A stretch of DNA of 64,000 nucleotides, taken from contig NZ_CP107913.1 of NCBI RefSeq assembly GCF_036014115.1, positions 4,697,001 to 4,761,000 of the forward strand. The letters run 5' to 3'. Within the stretch, counting starts at the first letter, position 1; each line of letters opens with the position of its first letter. This document shows, in pieces, positions 16,264 through 24,570 of the stretch. The DNA comes from Streptomyces sp. NBC_00448 (GTDB lineage: Bacteria > Actinomycetota > Actinomycetes > Streptomycetales > Streptomycetaceae). The position numbers were made by a program, and so were the translations under genes. The notes beneath the pieces are model-generated. The model was given only the letters and a program-made list of their open reading frames with translations, made no database searches and was not told the origin of the DNA.

Positions 16264-17649
16264 ATGAAATCGGCGATATCACCCCGCCCCGTACGGCGGC
16301 CGCCGCGGCCACACCGGCCAGGGCGGCCACCTCGCCTCGGCACCGCGCTCGCCGCGCTGTCGGCCACCGCGGCCCTCAGCCTGACCGGCTGCGCGGTCGG
16401 CGGCGGGGACGGCCCCGTCGCGTCCACCCCGCCCGCCCATCTGTCCGGCACCGTGCAGCTCTGGCACCACTACTCGGGCCGCGAGGCCGAGGTGATCCAG
16501 TCCGTGGTGGACGACTTCGAGAAGAAGTACCCGGACGTCAAGGTGCACGTCCACAGCGGGCAGCAGGACACCAAGATCACCCAGGTGGTCTCGTCCGGCG
16601 GAGACGTCGACGCGATGATCACCAATGTCAACGCCACGCTCGGCACGGCCTGCAAGACCATGGCGGACCTCACGCCGTACATGCGGCGCGACGGCGTCAG
16701 CACCGCCGACTTCCAGGGCATCTTCGCCCAGGCCACCGCGTTCGACGGGCGCCGCTGCTCGCTGCCGACCACCTCCGACGTGTACGGGCTGTACTTCAAC
16801 ACCGCGCTGCTCGCCAAGGCCGGCTACACCCAGCCGCCGCGCACGCTGGCGCAGTTGGAGGACATGGCGCTGAAGCTCACCACGTACAACAGCGACGGCT
16901 CGATCAAAACCCTCGGCTTCAACCCGCTGGTGGGCTTCCAGCAGAACACCTCCGCCACCTTCGGCGGCACCGCCGGGGTGACCTGGATGAAGGACGGCGA
17001 CTCGGCCGTCGCCTCGTCCCCGCAGTGGCGCCGGCTCATCGCCTGGCAGCGCGCGTTCGTCAAGAAGATCGGCTACGGGAAGCTCAAGACGTTCACCGCG
17101 GGGCTCGGCGACGAGTGGTCCGCGAACAACGCCTTCCAGACCGGCCGGATCGCCATGACGCTCGACGGCGAGTGGCGGGTCGCCTTCATCCAGGACCAGG
17201 CCAAGAAGCTGCGGTACGGCACCGCGCCGTTCCCGGTCCTCGACGGCAGCGGCCAGAAGTACGGCGGCGGCTTCGTCTCGGCCGCCGACATCGGCATCGA
17301 CAAGCGCTCCCGGCACAAGGAGGCCGCGTGGGCGCTGGTGAAGTACATCGCCGCCGACACCGACGCGGCCGTGAAGCTCGCCAACGGCGTGAAGAACATC
17401 CCGACCCTGAAGAGCGCCGCCGCCTCTCCGAAGCTCCAGGCCCCGGTCCAGTACCAGACGTTCATCGACGCGTCCGGCAGCCCGGCCAGCGCCACCAGTC
17501 CGGTCACCGAGATCGGCTCCACCCTCACCGCCACGATGGACAACTTCTGGACCACCTACCAGGAGGGCTCCGGCGGCGACCTCACCGGCGGCCTCAAGAA
17601 GGTCGACCGCGACATCAACAACGCGCTCAGCTTGCGACGGGCGAAGTGA
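16264..17649 (+). CDS. ABC sugar transporter, solute-binding lipoprotein
   Basis: A 461-residue family-1 extracellular solute-binding protein. The basic N-terminus and hydrophobic stretch end in the lipobox LTGC (Cys 43). The mature body shows the sugar-binding pattern: LSGTVQLWHHYSGREAEVI, FEKKYPDVKVHV, GLYFNTALLAKAGY, a helix around PRTLAQLEDMALKLT, and FQTGRIAMTLDGEW. It would deliver a mono- or oligosaccharide to the two permeases encoded immediately downstream (3-base gap). ATG 16264 follows GGAAGG. No ATPase gene is present, which is usual in Streptomyces where the shared MsiK ATPase energises many sugar importers. Confidence 0.92.
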   Translation: MKSAISPRPVRRPPRPHRPGRPPRLGTALAALSATAALSLTGCAVGGGDGPVASTPPAHLSGTVQLWHHYSGREAEVIQSVVDDFEKKYPDVKVHVHSGQQDTKITQVVSSGGDVDAMITNVNATLGTACKTMADLTPYMRRDGVSTADFQGIFAQATAFDGRRCSLPTTSDVYGLYFNTALLAKAGYTQPPRTLAQLEDMALKLTTYNSDGSIKTLGFNPLVGFQQNTSATFGGTAGVTWMKDGDSAVASSPQWRRLIAWQRAFVKKIGYGKLKTFTAGLGDEWSANNAFQTGRIAMTLDGEWRVAFIQDQAKKLRYGTAPFPVLDGSGQKYGGGFVSAADIGIDKRSRHKEAAWALVKYIAADTDAAVKLANGVKNIPTLKSAAASPKLQAPVQYQTFIDASGSPASATSPVTEIGSTLTATMDNFWTTYQEGSGGDLTGGLKKVDRDINNALSLRRAK

Positions 17650-17652
17650 CCC

Positions 17653-18678
17653 ATGAGTGATGTGAAAGCCTTCGGCACCGCCGCCCACCCGCGGCCGGCC
17701 GGTGCGGGCACCCCCGACAGCGGGTACGGAACCGGCGCCGCGCGCGCCCGACGGTACCGCGCGCTGCGCGGCAGGATGGCCATCTGGTCGATGATGGCGC
17801 TGGCCACCATCGGGCTGCTGGTCTTCTTCCTCTATCCGCTCTGCGCCAACGTCTACCTGTCCTTCACCAACTACGACCTGGCCAGCTCCCCCAAGTGGAT
17901 CGGGCTGCGCAACTACACCTACCTGTTCACCCAGGACCCGCGGGTGTGGCACGCCGCCCGCAACACCCTCTGGTTCGTGGTCATCCTCGTGCCGGTGCGG
18001 ATGGTCTGCTCGCTCGGCATCGCCCTGCTGCTGACCCGGCGCAAGCGCGCCTCCGGCTTCTGGCGCACCCTGTTCTACGTGCCGGCGCTGGTGCCGCCGG
18101 TCGCGTCCGTCGTCGGCTTCGTGTTCCTCTTCAACCCCGGTACCGGGCCGGTGAACACGCTGCTGAAGACCTTCGGGATCAAGGGGCCGCTCTGGTTCAA
18201 CGACCCGTCCCTGTCCAAGCCGTCGCTGCTGCTGCTCGGCGTCTGGATGATGGGCGACGTCATGGTGATCTTCCTGGCCGCGCTGCTCGACGTACCGAAG
18301 GACCAGTACGAGGCGGCGGAGCTGGACGGCGCCGGCGGCCGGCAGAAGCTCTGGTACATCACCCTGCCCAACATCTCCCCGGTGCTGCTGTTCTCGGCCG
18401 TCACCGGTGTGATCGCCGCGCTCCAGTACTTCACCGAGGCCGCCGTCGCCTCCAGCGTCGCCAACGGCAAGACCGGCATCGACGCGGGCGCCGACCAGCT
18501 CCTCGGCTATCCGAACGACTCGCTGCTCACCTACACCCAGTGGATGTACGTGCAGGGCTTCAGCAGCTTCCAACTCGGCTACGCGGCCGCCATGGCCGTC
18601 GTGCTGTTCGTCGTGGCCGCGGCCGTGATGGCGGTCCTCCTGCGCAAGGCCGGACTCTTCCGGCGGAAGGGGGTATGA
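17653..18678 (+). CDS. ABC sugar transporter, permease (MalF-like)
   Basis: A 341-residue inner-membrane permease. After a 45-residue cytoplasmic N-terminus there are about six membrane helices (first: MALATIGLLVFFLYPLC). The ATPase-contact EAA loop is YEAAELDGAGGRQKLWYITL, with the conserved EAA...G spacing. The stop overlaps the next permease gene by ATGA. It forms a heterodimeric channel with that permease. Confidence 0.93.
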   Translation: MSDVKAFGTAAHPRPAGAGTPDSGYGTGAARARRYRALRGRMAIWSMMALATIGLLVFFLYPLCANVYLSFTNYDLASSPKWIGLRNYTYLFTQDPRVWHAARNTLWFVVILVPVRMVCSLGIALLLTRRKRASGFWRTLFYVPALVPPVASVVGFVFLFNPGTGPVNTLLKTFGIKGPLWFNDPSLSKPSLLLLGVWMMGDVMVIFLAALLDVPKDQYEAAELDGAGGRQKLWYITLPNISPVLLFSAVTGVIAALQYFTEAAVASSVANGKTGIDAGADQLLGYPNDSLLTYTQWMYVQGFSSFQLGYAAAMAVVLFVVAAAVMAVLLRKAGLFRRKGV

Positions 18679-19511
18679 GCACCGTGCCCGTCAGAAGAAC
18701 ACTCGCGTACGTCGCCGAGCACGCGCTACTCATCGCGCTCGGCCTGATCTTCCTCGTCCCGGTCGCCTTCGTGGTCCTCACCTCCTTCATGGGCGGACAC
18801 CAGACCCTGACCGGCGCGCTGTGGCCCCATCCCTGGCAGTGGTCCAACTACTCCACCGCGTTCCACACCGCGCCCCTGCTGCGCTGGTTCGGCAACTCCC
18901 TGCTCTACGCGGGCGCCTCGACGCTCTTCATGCTGATCTCGTCGGTGCCGATGGCCTACGTGCTGGCCAAGGTGCGCATCCGCTTCGCCGGGGCGATCTT
19001 CTTCGCGGTGATCATCGCGATGCTGCTGCCGCCGCAGGTCACGCAGGTGCCGATCTACGTGATGTGGGCGCAGTTCCGGGTGGTCGGCACCATGTGGCCG
19101 CTGATCCTGCCGCACCTGTTCGGCAACGCCTTCTCCATCTTCCTGCTGCGCCAGTTCTTCCTGTCCATCCCGACCGAGTACATCGACGCGGCGCGGATGG
19201 ACGGCAACGGCGAGTGGGGCATCCTCACCCGCGTCATGGTGCCGATGGCGAAGCCCGGGATCGCCGCGGCCTCGATCTTCATGTTCTTCCAGTGCTGGAA
19301 CGACTACTACGGGCCGCTGCTGTACACCTCGGAGAACCCGGACCTGTGGACGGTCTCCTACGGCCTGGCCTCCTTCCACGGCTCCCACTCCACCGACTGG
19401 GGCGTGATCATGGCGGTCACCACCCTCGCCACGCTCCCGGTGGTCCTCGTCTTCTTCCTCGCCCAGCGCACCTTCGTCGAGGGCATCACGCTGACCGGCG
19501 TGAAGGGGTGA
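18675..19511 (+). CDS. ABC sugar transporter, permease (MalG-like)
   Basis: A 278-residue permease with six predicted membrane helices (LLIALGLIFLVPVAFVVLTS first). The EAA loop is YIDAARMDGNGEWGILTRVM and the C-terminus FVEGITLTGVKG is typical of MalG-type subunits. ATG 18675 overlaps the upstream stop (ATGA), so the two subunits are made in equal amounts. Only 105 bases separate it from the next dehydrogenase gene, which probably belongs to the same transcript. Confidence 0.93.
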   Translation: MSTVPVRRTLAYVAEHALLIALGLIFLVPVAFVVLTSFMGGHQTLTGALWPHPWQWSNYSTAFHTAPLLRWFGNSLLYAGASTLFMLISSVPMAYVLAKVRIRFAGAIFFAVIIAMLLPPQVTQVPIYVMWAQFRVVGTMWPLILPHLFGNAFSIFLLRQFFLSIPTEYIDAARMDGNGEWGILTRVMVPMAKPGIAAASIFMFFQCWNDYYGPLLYTSENPDLWTVSYGLASFHGSHSTDWGVIMAVTTLATLPVVLVFFLAQRTFVEGITLTGVKG

Positions 19512-19616
19512 GGCGCCGACCCGCACCCACCCCCGCGCCACCTCGCGGCAGCACACAGCAGCGCACGTCCGCACACGGACCACGCACCACCACGCACGAC
19601 GCATGAAGGACAGTCC

Positions 19617-20885
19617 ATGAACGGAAAGACCCTCGGGATCGGCATCATCGGTTCCGGCTTCATCGCCCACTTCCACGTACGGTCCTGGCAGGCGATCCGC
19701 GGTTCCGACATCGTCGCGACCCAGTCCCGCGACCTGGAAAGGGCCCGCGAACTCGCCTCCTACGCGGAGGAGTTGCGCGTCGGCGAGGACGTCACGCCGT
19801 ACGACGACATCGCCGCCCTGGTGCGGGACGAGCGGGTCGACGCGGTGTGGGTGCTCACCCCCAACCACACCCGGGTCCAGGTGGTCAAGGCGATCTGCGA
19901 CGAGGTCGTCGCCGGGCGGGCGTCGCTGCGCGGCATCGCCGTGGAGAAGCCGCTCGGCCGCAACCTCGCCGAGGCCCGGCAGGTCGCCGCGCTGGTGCAC
20001 GAAGCGGGCATCCCGCACGCCTACCTGGAGAACCAGGTCTACTCGCCGCGGCTGACCCGCACCCGCGACCTGATGTGGGCGCGCGGCGCCGAACGCTCCG
20101 GGACCCCGTACCTGGCCCGCTGCACCGAGGAGCACTCGGGCCCGCACTCCGCGTGGTTCTGGGACAGCGAGGCCCAGGGCGGCGGCGTCCTCAACGACCT
20201 GATGTGCCACTCCCTGGAGGCCGGCCGCTTCCTGCTGACCCCGCCCGGCAAGGACCCCTCGGACTGGCTGCGGCCGGTGTCGGTGACCGCCACCGTCGCC
20301 TCGCTGCGCTGGGGCCGCGACCGGTACGCGGCGCAACTGGAGCAGACCCACCCGGGGGTGCAGGACTACCGGACCACCCCGTCCGAGGACTACGCCAACG
20401 CGACGTTCACCTTCGTCAACGGCGACGGCGAGCCGGTCATCGTGGAGGCCATGACGTCCTGGGGGTATGTCGGGGCGGGCATGCGGCTGTCGTTCGAGCT
20501 GCTCGGCCCCGAGTACTCGATGAACGCCAACTCGCTGAGCGGCGACGCGAACGTGTTCTTCTCGCGGGCGCTCCAACAGGCCGCGGGCGAGGACATGCTG
20601 GAGAAGCAGAACGCCGAGCAGGGCCTGATGCCGGTGATCGCCGACGAGCCCGCCGCGTACGGCTACACCGCGGAGAACACGCACATCACCCGCGCGTTCG
20701 CCGACGGGCGCACGCCGCTGGAGTCGCTGGACAGCGGGGTCGCGGTGACCGAGCTGCTGATGGCCGCCTACTACGCGGCGGAGACCGAGACCGTGGTGCG
20801 CTTCCCCGTCGACCTGAGCGACTACGTGCCCGCGATCGCTCGGCGCGCCTGGCACCCGCGCGAGGAGAAGGGGGCGCAGGCATGA
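19617..20885 (+). CDS. Gfo/Idh/MocA-family oxidoreductase (third of three)
   Basis: A 422-residue dehydrogenase, longer than its two neighbours at 12-14 kb. It begins LGIGIIGSGFIAHFHVRSWQ (Rossmann loop), has GIAVEKPLGRNLAEARQVAA (catalytic Lys) and GGGVLNDLMCHSLEAGRFLL (substrate-domain motif, Asp and His). It uses a clear ATG and overlaps the SIS-isomerase gene downstream (ATGA). Together with the ABC genes this makes an import-and-catabolism operon. The presence of three distant paralogues in one island suggests successive oxidation/reduction steps on an unusual sugar; substrate unknown. Confidence 0.88.
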   Translation: MNGKTLGIGIIGSGFIAHFHVRSWQAIRGSDIVATQSRDLERARELASYAEELRVGEDVTPYDDIAALVRDERVDAVWVLTPNHTRVQVVKAICDEVVAGRASLRGIAVEKPLGRNLAEARQVAALVHEAGIPHAYLENQVYSPRLTRTRDLMWARGAERSGTPYLARCTEEHSGPHSAWFWDSEAQGGGVLNDLMCHSLEAGRFLLTPPGKDPSDWLRPVSVTATVASLRWGRDRYAAQLEQTHPGVQDYRTTPSEDYANATFTFVNGDGEPVIVEAMTSWGYVGAGMRLSFELLGPEYSMNANSLSGDANVFFSRALQQAAGEDMLEKQNAEQGLMPVIADEPAAYGYTAENTHITRAFADGRTPLESLDSGVAVTELLMAAYYAAETETVVRFPVDLSDYVPAIARRAWHPREEKGAQA

Positions 20886-21952
20886 CCGCCGCCCCGGCCG
20901 GACCCACCGCCTCGAACGGCCCCGTGTACGGCCGCACTTACGACGAAGGGCGGCTGGCCGAGGTCGCCGCGCTGCGGGAGACCGTGGCCACGCTCCCCGC
21001 GCGGCTCGCCGACGGCGTCTGGCGGCCCGAGTGGCGGCGCGTGCTGTTCGCAGGGATCGGGGCGAGTTCCGCCGCGCTGGCGTCGCCGCTGTACGCGCTG
21101 CGCGCGGCCGGGGTTGATGCCTGGCGCACGGACTGCTCGGACTACCCGGCGGCGGCCGGCCGGCCGGACGTGGTCGTCGCCCTGTCCCAGAGCGGGCGCA
21201 GCAGGGAGACCGCGGACCTGGTGACCCGGTTCCGCCGGGCGGGGGTGCCCACACTGGCCGTGACGAACGCCGACGACAGCCCGCTGCGGGAGGCCGCCGG
21301 CGCCGCCCTGACGCTCGGCGCGCAGCCGGACAGCCGGGTCTCGACCGTCGGTTTCGTCGTCACGTACGCGGCGATCGCGATGCTCGCCGAGGTCGCGGCG
21401 AGCGGCTCGGTGGACGGTGCGGTGGACGGCCGCTGGCGTGAACTCCCCGACCTGATCGAGGAGTCGGTGGCACGCAACGGGGAGGTGCTCGGCGAGTTCG
21501 CGGCAGGACCGCTCGCCCGCGGCTCGGCCGACATCGTGGCGGCGGCGCCGCAGCTCACCACGGCCGAGGCCGTCGCGCTGCTGCTGCGCGAGGGGCCGCT
21601 CGTGCCGTCGGCGGCGTACGGCACCCGGGCGTACCTGCACGGGCCGATGGACTGCGCGAGCGAGCACACCAGCCATGTGGTGGTGGGCGGCGCGCGGGAA
21701 CTGTCCCTCGCCCGCCAGTTGACGCAGAAGCCCACCGGTGTGCTGGCGGTGACGGACGGCTCGGCGCCCGTCCCGGCGGGCGTGCGACCGGTGACGGTCC
21801 CGGCCCGTCTGACCGCTCCGCAGCGGGCGTTGGTGGAGGTGTGCGTGCTCCAGGAGTTGGTCGCGGCCACGGCGGCGGTGCGCGGCAACCCGGTGGACGA
21901 GGTGGCGTTCGCCCGGGAGGACACGAAGATCGCGGCGCTGGCGGAACTGTAG
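20882..21952 (+). CDS. SIS-domain sugar isomerase/deaminase-like protein
   Basis: A 356-residue protein with two SIS (phosphosugar-binding) domains, like the isomerase half of GlmS and like AgaS/FrlB enzymes. The first has RVLFAGIGASSAALASPLYA, DVVVALSQSGRSRETADLV and PTLAVTNADDSPLREAAGAA; the second contains GPMDCASEHTSHVVVGGA. The Ser-rich SQSGRSRET loop would bind the phosphate. Start fixed by ATGA overlap. In this setting it probably isomerises or deaminates a (phospho)amino sugar made by the kinase and dehydrogenases; the exact reaction is not determinable from sequence alone. Confidence 0.82.
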   Translation: MTAAPAGPTASNGPVYGRTYDEGRLAEVAALRETVATLPARLADGVWRPEWRRVLFAGIGASSAALASPLYALRAAGVDAWRTDCSDYPAAAGRPDVVVALSQSGRSRETADLVTRFRRAGVPTLAVTNADDSPLREAAGAALTLGAQPDSRVSTVGFVVTYAAIAMLAEVAASGSVDGAVDGRWRELPDLIEESVARNGEVLGEFAAGPLARGSADIVAAAPQLTTAEAVALLLREGPLVPSAAYGTRAYLHGPMDCASEHTSHVVVGGARELSLARQLTQKPTGVLAVTDGSAPVPAGVRPVTVPARLTAPQRALVEVCVLQELVAATAAVRGNPVDEVAFAREDTKIAALAEL

Positions 21953-22032
21953 GCCGCCGCGCGCGAGGGGCCCCGAGAGTCCAACGGGTTCTTGGGGTCC
22001 TTCGACGTGCCGGGCGGGTGGGTGCCGGTGGG

Positions 22033-23532
22033 TCACGGCAGGGGGCGGGCCCGGCCGAGACCGAGGGCGAGCATGGTGAACGGGCCGAGGGCGTCCGGGA
22101 GTTCGTCAAGTCGCGTGCGGGCGGCGGCTGCCGGGGACGGCGAGGGGGTGCCTCCGGCGTCGTCGGCGGACGCGTAGGCGTGCGCCATGACGTCCTCCTC
22201 GACGGGAGCCGCGCCGGGCGCGCCGTCCGCGCCGTCTCCCGTGTCGCCCGCGTCAGCGGAGGACGGTTCCGGGTCCGGGGCCGCGACGGTGCCGATCTTG
22301 CGAACGGCCGCCCGCAGCCGGGGACTTGCCGCCAGCACGATCAGCGGCACCACCATCGGCGCCGCGAGCACCACGGACGCCGTCAACGGCCCCTGGCCGG
22401 CGATGAGGAAGCCGGTGAGGCCGGGCCCGGCCCACGCGATGCTGATGGCGAGCAGGGTGACCGCGCCGCCGACCCGGCCCTGCAGATGCGTCGGGGCCTC
22501 CACGCTGATCGTCAGGCCCACCAGGGAGCCGACCGACGGCAGCGAGAACACCACGAGGCCGACGGCCACCGCGCTGGTCAACTCGTCGCCGGTGGATGCG
22601 CACGGCATCATCAGCAGCCACGCGACCGACGCCGCGGCGACGATCGTGGTCGGCTTCAGCCGCTTCAGTATCCACCCCGCGCACAGGCCGCCGGCGATGC
22701 CGCCGACGCCCGCCGCGGTCAGCACCAGCCCGGCCGAGACCGGGTGCGCGCCGTCGTGCGAGACACCGAACGCGGCCAGCAACTCGATGGAGCGGCCGAG
22801 CAGGTTGACGTACGCGGCGAAGACGACCAGCACCACCAGACCGCTGCGGCGGAACACCCAGCCGAAGCCCAGCGTCAGCTCGGTGGCGGTGCTGCGCAGC
22901 GGACTCGCCGCCGCGGCGCCCGCGCCCTTGCCCGTTCCCGTTCCCGTTCGCGAGGCGGCCCGGGGGCGCGGGATGTGCCGGTAGGCGACGCGCGTCACCA
23001 GCACCAGCGACAGCAGGTACGAGCAGCCGTCCGCGACGAACGCCATCGGCGCCCCGACGGCGAGCAGCAGACCGCCGAGCGGCGGACCGACCGCGATGGC
23101 GATGTTGCTGCGCACGATGTTCCGGGTGATCGCCTCCCGGCGCCGCTCCAACGGCACGGCCTGGCGCAGCACCCCGGACTCGGCCGGGCCGAACACCGAG
23201 GAGAAGAGCGCGATCGTCGCCGCCGAGGCGACCGCCACGATGGTGGTGAGGTTCCCGGTGGCGAGCGCGCACGCGAGCAGCAGCGCGACGGCCGCCCGCC
23301 CCGCGTCGCACAGCAGCATCAGCGCCTTGCGGTTGTACGTGTCCGCGATCAGCCCGCTGGGCAGCTTCGCCAGGAGCTGGGCGATGCCGACGACGGTGGC
23401 GACCAGCGCCGCGTCCACGGCGGAGCGGGTCGCCGCCAGGACGGCCAGCGGCAGCGCGAGGGACGTCATCTCGCTGGCCACGTCGGACAGCGCCTGGCTG
23501 ACCCAGATCAGGGTGAAACTGCGGTTGATCAC
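22033..23532 (-). CDS. MFS transporter, last gene of RiPP-like operon (probable exporter)
   Basis: A 499-residue MFS protein with about twelve membrane helices. It starts FTLIWVSQALSDVASEMTSL and has the loop GLIADTYNRKALMLLCDAGR (a motif A variant), as in the enterobactin-exporter-like MFS group. A central cytoplasmic loop is extended (PRPRAASRTGTGTGKGAG), and about 85 C-terminal residues are low-complexity, Asp/Gly/Ala-rich. It follows the methyltransferase gene by about 130 bases on the same strand as the radical SAM, glycosyltransferase and precursor peptide genes, so product export or self-protection is the likely role. Confidence 0.85.
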   Translation of the reverse strand: MINRSFTLIWVSQALSDVASEMTSLALPLAVLAATRSAVDAALVATVVGIAQLLAKLPSGLIADTYNRKALMLLCDAGRAAVALLLACALATGNLTTIVAVASAATIALFSSVFGPAESGVLRQAVPLERRREAITRNIVRSNIAIAVGPPLGGLLLAVGAPMAFVADGCSYLLSLVLVTRVAYRHIPRPRAASRTGTGTGKGAGAAAASPLRSTATELTLGFGWVFRRSGLVVLVVFAAYVNLLGRSIELLAAFGVSHDGAHPVSAGLVLTAAGVGGIAGGLCAGWILKRLKPTTIVAAASVAWLLMMPCASTGDELTSAVAVGLVVFSLPSVGSLVGLTISVEAPTHLQGRVGGAVTLLAISIAWAGPGLTGFLIAGQGPLTASVVLAAPMVVPLIVLAASPRLRAAVRKIGTVAAPDPEPSSADAGDTGDGADGAPGAAPVEEDVMAHAYASADDAGGTPSPSPAAAARTRLDELPDALGPFTMLALGLGRARPLP

Positions 23533-23663
23533 GTCATGCCCCCGGGGCGTGAGCCGGATCGTCCATGCGTCGGACAGCGGGTCGAGCGGGTCTGGGCGCG
23601 TGGTCCGGTGGTCGGATCACACGACCTGGCGGGTCGGGCGGGTCGGGCGGGTCGGGCGCCGGG

Positions 23664-24470
23664 TCACGCGCCGGAGCGGCGCTTGGCGACGTACAGGCCC
23701 TTGGTGTGCGCTTCCTCGTCCACGCCGTCGGAGAGGGAGCCGTCGCGCTCCAGGCCGTGGGCGGCCACCAGGTCGAGCCCGCCGGCATCCAGCGCGGCGG
23801 CGAACTCCGCGCGGCTGTGGTGCCGTTGGAGGTGCTCGACGCGCTCCCGGTGCCAGGTGTCCGGCTGCCCGGGGATGCTGCGGAAGGCGTTCATGACCAT
23901 GCGGAACCGCTTCGGGTCGCCTCCCCGGGTCAGGAAGCGCCCGCTCATGGTGGCGTACAGGCCGTCGTACTCGTAGACGTGGGTGGACGTCATCAGCGTG
24001 TAGCCGCGGCTGGTGTTGGCGTCGAAGACGAGCACGCCGCCGGGCCGCAGCACGCTGCCGATGCTCGCCAGCGCGTCGGTCAAATGGGCGCTGTCGGCGA
24101 GGTAGTTGGCGATGTCGCTCATGCACAGCACCACGTCGTAGCTGCCGCTCGCGGTGAACGGCAGCCGCAGGTCGTGGACATGGAACTCGATGCCGCGGTC
24201 CGCGTACTTGTCGAGGGCGACACCGATCATCCCCGCGCTGATGTCCACGCCCACCGGGTCGAAGCCGCGCTCGGCGAAGGCGACGGTGCTGCGGCCGGTG
24301 CCGCAACCGGCGTCCAGCAGTCTGTTCCCCGGCGGGTCCGCGCGTTTGATCAGCGTCTCCAGGATGTTCCCGAAGACGGTGTAGTCGTCGCCCTGGGACA
24401 GCAGGTCGTAGAACGGGGCGGTGGCGTCGTAGGCGACGGCGGCGTGGTCGGTGGGGATGGTGGAGGTCAC
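23664..24470 (-). CDS. Class I SAM-dependent methyltransferase
   Basis: A 268-residue methyltransferase with the Rossmann SAM site: RLLDAGCGTGRSTVAFAERG (motif I), PVGVDISAGMIGVAL (acidic residue of motif II), and SYDVVLCMSDIANYL and LRPGGVLVFDANTSRG (motifs III and IV). The N-terminal YDATAPFYDLLSQGDDY is typical of small-molecule N/O-methyltransferases. It lies about 100 bases after the glycosyltransferase and 130 before the MFS gene on the same strand. In this locus it probably methylates the modified peptide or its sugar. The substrate cannot be read from sequence. Confidence 0.87.
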   Translation of the reverse strand: MTSTIPTDHAAVAYDATAPFYDLLSQGDDYTVFGNILETLIKRADPPGNRLLDAGCGTGRSTVAFAERGFDPVGVDISAGMIGVALDKYADRGIEFHVHDLRLPFTASGSYDVVLCMSDIANYLADSAHLTDALASIGSVLRPGGVLVFDANTSRGYTLMTSTHVYEYDGLYATMSGRFLTRGGDPKRFRMVMNAFRSIPGQPDTWHRERVEHLQRHHSRAEFAAALDAGGLDLVAAHGLERDGSLSDGVDEEAHTKGLYVAKRRSGA

Positions 24471-24570
24471 GTGCGCTCCTCGGTCCGGCGGGACGGGGCG
24501 GGGCTCAGGCGGGCTAAAGGGCTTGTGGGCTAGGTGCGTCGGCGCCCCGTCGGGCGAGGCCGTGGCGTGG

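Noticed and set aside
18726..21254. 842-codon open frame on the minus strand
   Set aside because: It is antisense to the permease, dehydrogenase and SIS genes; the translation lacks any recognisable motif.
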